From contig WPIO01000341.1 of NCBI GenBank assembly GCA_009760855.2, positions 1 to 64,000 of the forward strand: a stretch of DNA of 64,000 bases, written 5' to 3'. A model generated the notes under the pieces. That model did not search any database. It was given only the letters and a program-made list of their open reading frames with translations, and was not told where the DNA came from. Position 1 is the stretch's first letter, and the number at the start of each line of letters is the position of its first letter. Of the stretch, positions 56,181 to 64,000 are shown piece after piece. This DNA comes from Cristatella mucedo (taxonomy: Eukaryota > Bryozoa > Phylactolaemata > Cristatellidae). The translations under genes were made by a program, and so were the position numbers.

Positions 56181-58929
56181 TAGTGAAGAACTTTGGAGAG
56201 TCTAGAAATTGAGTGAGCTTGTTCGCAATATTTCGTATAACTTTCTGTAACTGATATATTACTTTCATTGGTCGTTATCATATGGTGTCTAAAAGTATAA
56301 GGCAAATATTTCTGCATGCTATATTGGTTAAATGGAAGACAATTTATCCGTCGAGATTTGACGTATCAATACTTTTAAAGAAGCCTTTTATTTAGCTTTC
56401 AATTTATACTGTTAGCGAAGTGACATCCTATGTTAAATGCATTTGCACCCAGTCAGCTACACATTTTCAGACACGAGGACCTACATTTGTTAGAGGGGCT
56501 ATGGAAATTTCAAAGGACATGTCATCAGAGATTTGAATTTTCAGGCTAAAAGATTTACTAACTCCTTTAAATTGGAAGCTAGCTAATCCTTTGAGTTCTC
56601 AAGTTCCTTTTAGCTATTAGAGATTAGCTGCTGCTGCATTTAAAGCCAACTTGAAAATATAACTTATTTGTTGTTCTGAGATACGAGATTAACTCTTTTA
56701 ACTGTACTCGTCAGGGAGATCAGGATCTAACTTTGTTCCGTTTCCAATAGACGCCATCACTTTGATCTACTGCTCTCACCAATGTTAGCATGCACATGCA
56801 TGTATACTTTTTTAGAAACAATTTGGATGTTAGCTCAAGCATGGCAACAGTTAAGTAAAGCTTGGATTCCATTTCTGAATTGGGCTTAGTGCTGTTTGGC
56901 ACTCAAGGTGTTGCGTGGACAATAGAAAGAGTGACCTTTAAAAAAGAGGTAACCTCACTAAAGGAATTTATTTGGGCAAGTATCTCCCTAAATCCGGGCC
57001 GTATCAGATTTGGATTTACGGTCGGTACACCAAGGTGAAAGCCAGTGACCATGGCAGGAGTGGCAGCTGCCAAGCCTGGCAAAGAAGGTGGGAGCCAAGT
57101 CCTACATCCGTTCTACTGACCAGCTACTGCGTTTGCACAGCAGCTGGGTCCTTGGTGGAGGACAGGCTTCACTAACCATTTTGGTTCTATTTTGACCTAT
57201 TTTTGCCTCCAAAAGGTGCAGGGAGGCCCCCCTCTAGATAGCCTTTAGGCTCCACTCCCGAGAACCTAATGCCACCGGGTCTCTAATCCTGACTTCGCCT
57301 CTCAATCAACTTATACCGTGTAAAATTTCGTAACCGAGCTAGCTTTCGAGCACCCCTGGCCTTGCGATTAATAGTTTTCGTTGACTGTGCACGGCTCCTG
57401 CCGAGATTCACAGAAAATATGTAAGGCTTCCTTTGTAAAGCACACTTCCACTTTGAAGTCCCTTAAAAAGTCCAGTTATTCTAGGCCTATCTTTAAGAAC
57501 TCCATTCACATTTGCAGGCAAGCCTGCTGCAAGATTACCCCTAGGCAAACCTTGTGTTAACCTGCCTAAACAATAGCACCGGGTGCCTGAATTCAACATG
57601 TACAGAAGCGGATATACCGAGAATTGCTGTTCTAAGATTGCGTCGTACCCAACTGAGTTTAGATGAGGTACCTTGATCACTGCGAACGTTAACAATCTCT
57701 TTTCTGAGGTCAGGAAGTCTTACGAGAAATAGCTGAAACGGCATTAGCCCGGATTGGGCTCGAGCACCCACAGAGAGCACTTGATCGTGGACTCGTGCAT
57801 GCCAGGCGACGGTACAAGCACAACGTTTCCCATCTGCTCCCAGATGGCATAGCATAGGAATTTAAGCTATCAGCTAATCTCGCATCAATCTCGAAAGAGA
57901 AGTGTAGGCTTTTCAGTTGAATTAACAGGCTCAATGTCACTTGTTCAATGTGCTTTACTAAGGTGCTGCTACTCTTGGCGAAACTGATAATCGCTCGAGA
58001 CCCTGGCCTATGCTTTGCCCACACTGCTCGTCCACTCCCATATGCCGACCTGAACTGCAACTGCAGGAACTGCAGATGGTGGTTTTGAAAACCGCTGTTC
58101 TCATGGGGTTTCTGCAACAGGTCAAGATCGAGCATGCAGTCAGGCCACTTTCCAGATTGGAGGTTCGTCTTTTAGCAGCTGCTCGGCTCCAGCTTCGGAA
58201 TGCTGACACGACAGTCCGAGTTGACTGCAGGGGCGTAGATTCCTGAGCCGTAGGTTAGGGCATGCGACCTGGAGCTTACGGGATATTTTTGCATCAAAGC
58301 CTGCATTAATTGCTGGCTCTAGGCGATTGGCTGTCTTTTTTCGCCCTTACTACTCTTTCATTTCTACCACAAATTGAATGCATGACGCGAGGTATGGTGC
58401 TCGGGCCTTAATCGAAAACAGCTCTTCAAGAGAAGATTCAGTAGCCACTGAGCGAGGGAATCGTGTGTGCAGTGGGTCGTTTAGCTCATCCTTAATTGTA
58501 GCAAAATCTCAATCTGAATGCCGGCCGATAGCTCAGATTCGTCGTAGTGTCACAGTCGACTCCTACCGACCAAGCTAGAGGTGGCAGCTTCCATCTTTGC
58601 CGCTCTCTTGTAAGGAAGGATCTGCCACCAAGCATTCGCCAGTACACTAACTACGAAAGGTGGACACCGAGAGGGGTTCGAACACTGGTGTCTTTCGTCC
58701 ACACTCGCAGCATTACACCGAACATCCCCTCTCCCCTCCGTCCTGTTTCCCACTTTCTCCTCCTCATGTGGCTGTGACTCTCCTTGTAAAATCAATTCAC
58801 TCATTGATCGATAATTCATTTAACCCATAGACAAACAAGACACAGACCCGAAATCAACTATCAAACCACATACTCCCCGATGTCAAGATCGTGAATCTCA
58901 GTAATAATTCTGGAAAGCTATTAGTTTTC
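56181..58929. other. Unassigned; GC-richer open region at about 57,550-58,260
   Basis: Several overlapping open frames on both strands lie between 57,540 and 58,250 (longest 141 codons, minus strand, 57,710-58,135), in sequence richer in G+C than the flanks. None shows a family motif, so it may be a decayed gene or an unrecognised repeat. A GGTTCGAACAC at about 58,675 resembles a tRNA B-box, without a convincing A-box. Confidence 0.3.
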
Positions 58930-59920
58930 TAAAATTTTCTTTTTTTTATTTTCTAAATCTTAACGATGACAAAACTAACCTATTAGTTATGGGCAAACCC
59001 GTTGTGATTCAAAGATTGAAAAGGCTGTCTCTCAAAATTGGCTCTGCCAGCATATCGCCTGTCGAATCAGCTCGAAATCTAGGTGTCATATTCCAAAGCG
59101 ACTTCTCGTTAGACGACCATATCAGCTCCACAGTCAAATCTGCCTATTTTCAGCTTCATAACATTGCTAAAATTCTGGCTTGTTTAGATAAGGATACCAC
59201 GTCTAAGTTGGTCCGTGCATTCGTGACATCCCGTCTCGACTTCTGCAACTCACTGCTTACTGGCCTACCTGCATGTGCGATCAGGCGATTGCAGCTGGTG
59301 CAAAACTCTGCAGCTAGGCTTGTCTGTCGTGAGCTTCCCAGACGCCACATTACTCCAGTCCTCGCCGACCTGCACTGGCTACCAGTCAAGCAACGGATTG
59401 ACTTCAAGGTTTTGTCGCTCACTTTTAGGTGCCTTCATTCTATTGCTCCAGCTAATCTCTCTGACATACTCCCCATCAGGCCAAGCATTGTACCACCCGC
59501 TTTTCGGAATCCAACAGTCTACAAATACCTCGTACAAACCTTAAATCCTTTGTTGACCATGCATTTAGTTCGTATGCTCCCAAAGCCTGGAACTCCCTCC
59601 CGAACTGCGTCAGAACATCCCCTGACCTGACCACATTTAAAAGGAACTTAAAAACACACCTATTTAAGACAGCATTTAGTTATTCCCTGTGATTCGTCCT
59701 TCACGTGCTTATGCGTGCTGACACTGTGCATGCTGCCACTAACCATATTTGCATGCTGACCCTGTGTATGTCACCCCCAACCATGTTATTCATTTAGTTG
59801 GTTTTTTAAGCATGATTTTACTAACCATTCAATTACATTTCACTTTGCAGAAAATGTAAAGCGCCTAGAAAGAGATTAAGTTCTCTGAGAGAACTTTATC
59901 AAGTACATTATTATTATTGG
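58930..59920 (+). mobile_element. CR1/L2-type LINE, copy G, C-terminal part
   Basis: A 213-residue open frame (58,989-59,630) starts after the FYADD region and covers the end of RT and most of the C-terminal domain, with one shift near 59,470. The 3' UTR, stem-loop (second arm mutated to GAGAACTTT) and short ATT tail follow. Confidence 0.9.
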
Positions 59921-60514
59921 TTAAATAATGTTTCCTACACTAGTCCAGGGCCAATGGGCGCACTTTTCAGGCCGTTTCAGTAATGCCCCAAGGCTTCGAC
60001 AGCGACCAGGCTTCTCTGTGAAATGATTTAAAAAAACAGTGCCTACGTGTAATCAGATCCTTGTTATAGTTCAAATGCGTTCCAAAGGAAGTTACTGCAG
60101 CATAATTCTGACGATTTCAAATCATAAAAAGGTGAGCGACACCTTTCTGGAAAATGAGCCTCGATTACTCACCCCCACCACTTAATATTTGCTGCTGGAA
60201 GTTCGGTAAAGAAACGCAGACAACCTGCAACAACCCACTCTCCTTATCGTAGGCTCTAGCGTTCACCATGGCAAATCACCGTGCATGACCTCCCACACAC
60301 CGGTTAATCGCTCTAATTTAATCTTCATTATTCCTTGTTCAACCTCAGCGGTGAATGAAACGTTCGTATTTCGAATACTCACTAAATTTCACATCCTTAT
60401 AATAAAACTACTCTGTTGCAGTTATTCGATTGCAGTGGGCAGTTAGTCATTTAAGTATACGTGGCATGAATCAAGAAATGAGATTCATAAAGTTGCAAAC
60501 ATAGGTTTACATGT

Positions 60515-61664
60515 GTTTACAGCATCCAGCAGGCGACTGCTCTCATCCCTGCCTTTTCCAATTCCCTTATATCCTGGACGTTCTTGCTCGCTTACTACCT
60601 CCTACAGAAGCATATTCTCCGGTTCTCAGAAACAGTCGGTCAAGGGCTGGTTAGCTTACCCTGAGCCTGGTGAAGGGCAGTTTAAATGCAGCAGCTGGAT
60701 GCAGGCCCATCCCAGATCACTGCACTCTAGGCTTCCTTGTAATACCAAATAGGCTCCATTAATTGGTCCTAGTCCTAAGACCCTCAGATATAGCTACTTG
60801 TTTTCAACGGGCAATTGATTAAAGCCTTCGCAGTAACTCTACACTCTCTGTGAACTTGCTCTATTAAGTTATTTGACAAGGTCTTGCCACGGGTATGGAC
60901 AATGCCCTATAAGTAGGGTCCAGAAGATCGTCAAGTCCAGTGCACAATGTAGGATCGAACCTGTCTACATTAACTATTCTTAGCAGCCCAACGATGGCAC
61001 AGTCTAACTTCGGCTGAAATGAAACTCGTTTACTAAGCTCAGTCTATGCATTTATGGCTGCTGATAACATATGGTAGTTCATATAGATGGGGCCTGAGGC
61101 TTAAAAATACTTCTAAGGGAACCATGGCCAAAGTGTAGCTGTGTTCAACAGACAGCCCTCGGAAGCAGTCGAATCGCCAAAGCGTTTAAAATAGAGCCTA
61201 CGAGTGCAAGGATTTTAATGTATTTGCTGCATGATCTCTACATTTGCTATTTGCACCGAACACGATACCTTTAACGTCAAATGCGAAGCACACTGAGATG
61301 TAGAGGGCTTAAATGCCAAATGAGCACCTTACCCTTCAAACATGAACATACCACGTGATCTGCAGCTGCAGGCTGCATTCTGGCTTGGCATAGATAAACC
61401 TGTCTCTGGGTCGATTTATCTAACCTCTCCAATAGTGCACCCTTTGCTTACCGTCATTAGGCCGACATCAGGGAGCTCATGCTGGATCTGATTATCGCGA
61501 ATGTTACTAAGTGGCAAGTGACAGCGTAAATAGCCTTTTTTATGTTGCTGGGATACTCTGAAAACCTATACAAGGAGATTTACCTTCATGTACTCTGGCA
61601 GCCCACGTGCGTTCCTAGCAGCCTGGTACTGGTCGGGCGGGCAGTAGCCAACATGGTGAGTGTT
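60515..61664 (+). repeat. Unclassified long repeat RX, copy 3, left part
   Basis: Aligns with 24,775-25,389 and 26,766-27,460 (see those entries for landmarks); here no LINE body interrupts it. Its last part (61,511-61,664) is one arm of a long inverted repeat. Confidence 0.7.
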
Positions 61665-62030
61665 AGCTACAGCTAGCCTATGAACGACAACAATAACAAC
61701 AACAATAATGCACTTGATAAAGCGCCCTGAGAGAGCTCAATTTCTTTCTCGGCGCTTTAAAATTCCTGCAAAGGGAAACGCGATTGAACGGTGAATAGTA
61801 TCATGCTTGATAAACCACATGAATTACATTGTTAGTGGCAACAAGCACAGGATCAGCATGCAAGTCATGTTGTCCCGAACACTCACCATGTTTGCTGCTG
61901 CCCGTCCGACCAATACCAGGCTGCCAGGAACGCACGTGGGCTACCAGATTACATCAAGGCAAATCTCCTTGGATAGGTTTTCAGAGTATTCCAGCAGCAT
62001 AAAAAAGGCTAATTACACTGTCACTTGCCA
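61511..62030. repeat. Long inverted repeat, arms of about 153 bp
   Basis: 61,511-61,664 and 61,878-62,030 are reverse complements over nearly their full length (outer ends GTGGCAAGTGACAG / CTGTCACTTGCC... ; inner ends ACATGGTGAGTGTT / AACACTCACCATGT). The spacer of about 213 bp holds an inverted LINE 3' tail. Confidence 0.9.
61684..61862 (-). mobile_element. LINE 3' UTR fragment in the loop of the inverted repeat
   Basis: An AAC/AAT repeat, then ATGCACTTGATAAAGCGCCC, the stem-loop (AAAGCGCC...GGCGCTTT on this strand) and 3' UTR to about GCATGCAAG. Confidence 0.85.
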
Positions 62031-62340
62031 AACAACAAGACCTGGTTCTCGTACTTTTGCATTCAGCTCTCTGCGGACTTTCTACCCGTTTCATTTCTCC
62101 AGAGCCATAAGTGGGAGAGAAGCAGATGATGTGTTTTTCACTTGACTGGAGTATGAAGTGCTTCCTATGTGGAACCGTTAGCAAATATATCCAAAGCATT
62201 ATCCGTACTCCGTTTGTTACTCTCTACTAATTTTAGATGCAGGCTCATCGGTTAAGCTCTGTAGGATTGATTAAGGTCGGGACGTCGACCCATTATAAGC
62301 TCATGTCACTAATAACCATGCTTCGTCCAAAAGCACCGAC
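62031..62340 (+). repeat. Unclassified long repeat RX, copy 3, middle part
   Basis: Aligns with 34,480-34,745 (AACAAGACC, TTCTCCAGAGC, GACTGGAGTATGAAG, TGCAGGCTCATCGG). Confidence 0.65.
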
Positions 62341-62667
62341 GGCGAATGCTGAGGTCAACAGAATAATCAATTTCTTTTTCAACCCACAGCTATTTACTTT
62401 TGGCTTTTTTCACCGGCCATAGATACATTTTTTGCGTAAAAACCTAAAAACTACTGATTTCAGATCTATTCAGCCGCCGATACATCTAAGAAAGATCAAT
62501 ATTTGTTCGATGCCCTTGGTTATTTACCGAATAATTTCGTTAGCTTTAGTTCCATTTATTTCGGATGCCTCTTGAGTATGAAAGCCTGCTGTCTTCCTGC
62601 ATAACTTGCAGGGCTCTGGATTGATTGATTCCTGCTGCTGCTCATTCTCTATCCTTTCTTACGGCGT

Positions 62668-62950
62668 CGCAATGTAATGCAATGTATCTCCGTCTGTAAC
62701 TCCACAAAGTCATAAAGACCATGTGGGTGTTACGCAGGAGAGTTGTGTGTAGCTCACTCACAGCTTAAGCGGCTTTCAGTACGCATTCGGTAGCCAACGG
62801 ACTTCGTCTCACGCAGCAAAGAGAAAGTTGGAAGCATAGCAGAGACAGGAGAGCAGTCGAGGTAGCGAGTAGCGTACAAGTAGCAGCTCAGGACCGCTGA
62901 AAAAGATGTGCCATAGTCGGCAGTAGGAGAGTAGTTGTCGTTGCGTAAGA
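62668..62950 (+). repeat. Unclassified 0.28-kb repeat, copy 3 of 3
   Basis: Nearly identical to 31,905-32,172. It lies between the middle and right parts of RX copy 3, so it probably inserted there. Confidence 0.8.
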
Positions 62951-63499
62951 AGTGCTTCTTGCCTTCCAGCCATTCCATCTCGTTCCTAGCTCTCGTGCTC
63001 GGAGTAGGTTTTTGAGAGGCTCTTCGTATGCTTGTAGTCGTCCTTTGCATTTGCATTAGGCATCATTCACTCGGCGGCTTTGGCAGAGTTACATAGCCAG
63101 CTTGGCTAAGGAGGGGGTACATCCAATCCGTCCTGTCAAGCATTCGTGCTAAATTGTCTCTTCATATTGCATTCCCTTCTACTCCCGGGCTGGTGTTCCT
63201 TTCCTTACGGCTTGCAAACGTTTCGTCTCCTGGTAGATCACTGTAGTGAGTTATTGTAAGCACTGCGAAGTGTTTATGGGATTCTGCATCTTGCCTCCTG
63301 AAAACCTTTGTTGGCTCAGATTTCTGGCTCTTTGAAAGAGCTTGAGTGATTTCAAAATGGTCGGACTTATTATTTGAATCCACAAGCCGCCTCTCTGAAC
63401 TACCGAGAAAGGTTGTCATTTACTAACCATCATTCATGCTCTTGCACTAGTATCCTGTGACTACTGATTGCTATTTGTCTGACTCTGACACCCATGAAT

Positions 63500-63790
63500 G
63501 AGTGATAACAGGCCCACAAATCTGACAGCTTACTTTAGCGATGACACCGGTTGCAGCAGTAAGCAGCTTGGACATAGCAGAGAATGAGAGCTGGACAGGA
63601 GACCTTGTAGTCTGCAGTAAGAGATGCCGTGATTTTGTATGAAATTTGGAAAATGCAAGGTACAGCCCACATCTAATGACCCACAGCTTCTACGTCAAGC
63701 GTCGTTAAGCTAAAAGGGAGAAGCCACTTTGTATTTCCCTTACCAGGAAAGGTCACAGCTTAGCATACATTGCGATAGAAATGGCTTACT
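63500..63790 (+). repeat. Unclassified long repeat RX, copy 3, right part
   Basis: Aligns with 34,800-35,060 (GTTGCAGCAGTAAGCAG, ATAGCAGAGAATGAGAGCTG, GAAGCCACTTTGTATTT). Confidence 0.6.
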
Positions 63791-64000
63791 TTCTCAGATT
63801 TTTTTCGCCGAAATCTTGATGCATTTATTGAATATCAATAAAAATTCCACGTTAATGGTGCCCTCTAGCAAAAGCTTCTTAGTCCGAATATTTTATTTTG
63901 AGAAGCCGACCTACAGCTAAAAAAGTACAGGGGAGTTAGTGCAACCTGTGACTGGCAGTTGAAGTAGACCGATTTTCACTATTCGATGACTTGGATGGTA

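Noticed and set aside
57710-58135. 141-codon minus-strand frame
   Set aside because: No recognisable motif, and overlapping frames of similar length on both strands suggest a GC effect rather than a gene.

Overview
The window looks like nuclear DNA of an invertebrate animal. It carries many copies of a CR1/L2-type non-LTR retrotransposon, two tRNA-derived SINE families, a Polinton/Maverick (adintovirus-type) element with target-site duplications, and one small three-exon secreted-peptide gene with canonical GT-AG introns of about 100 bp. The phylum cannot be read from this sequence. No rRNA, functional tRNA, CRISPR array or bacterial operon is seen.

Positions 1-39,377 are host intergenic DNA filled with repeats. 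The clearest host gene is at 7,520-7,919: a 64-residue precursor with a signal peptide, an acidic pro-region, a Lys-Arg cleavage site and a hydrophobic amphipathic C-terminal peptide ending in Gly (possible amidation). LINE copies lie at 9,280-12,201 (-), 20,862-22,555 (-), 25,390-26,765 (+), 27,845-30,512 (+), 32,497-34,186 (-) and 36,500-37,130 (-), with many 3'-tail fragments. A second, older LINE family occupies about 30,535-32,485. SINE family 1 (five copies) has a 3' end that resembles the LINE 3' end, including a terminal stem-loop, so it probably uses the LINE machinery. SINE family 2 (two copies) ends in TTTA repeats. Two unclassified repeat families also recur.

Positions 39,384-55,007 are one Polinton of 15.6 kb, bounded by terminal inverted repeats of about 138 bp and a 6-bp target-site duplication (TTCAAC). 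From left to right it carries a phospholipase A2-like gene, an HNH-AP2 endonuclease, a hydrophobic membrane protein, three tandem phage-type fibre genes, an unknown 162-residue protein, an adenovirus-type cysteine protease, a zinc-ribbon protein, a retrovirus-type integrase, a cluster of small proteins that includes three related genes of about 90 residues, an acidic protein and a protein-primed family B DNA polymerase. No major capsid protein, penton or packaging ATPase was found. Most starts sit directly behind a TATATAG-type motif. The polymerase, integrase, fibres and several small genes are broken by frameshifts or stops, and an LINE with a nearly intact reverse-transcriptase frame is inserted in the acidic gene. 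This copy is therefore a defective, endogenised element.

Positions 55,014-64,000 return to host repeats: another LINE C-terminal fragment (58,930-59,920), 3'-tail fragments, a second large copy of the unclassified repeat with a long inverted repeat, and a CA-rich microsatellite. No convincing host gene was found there.
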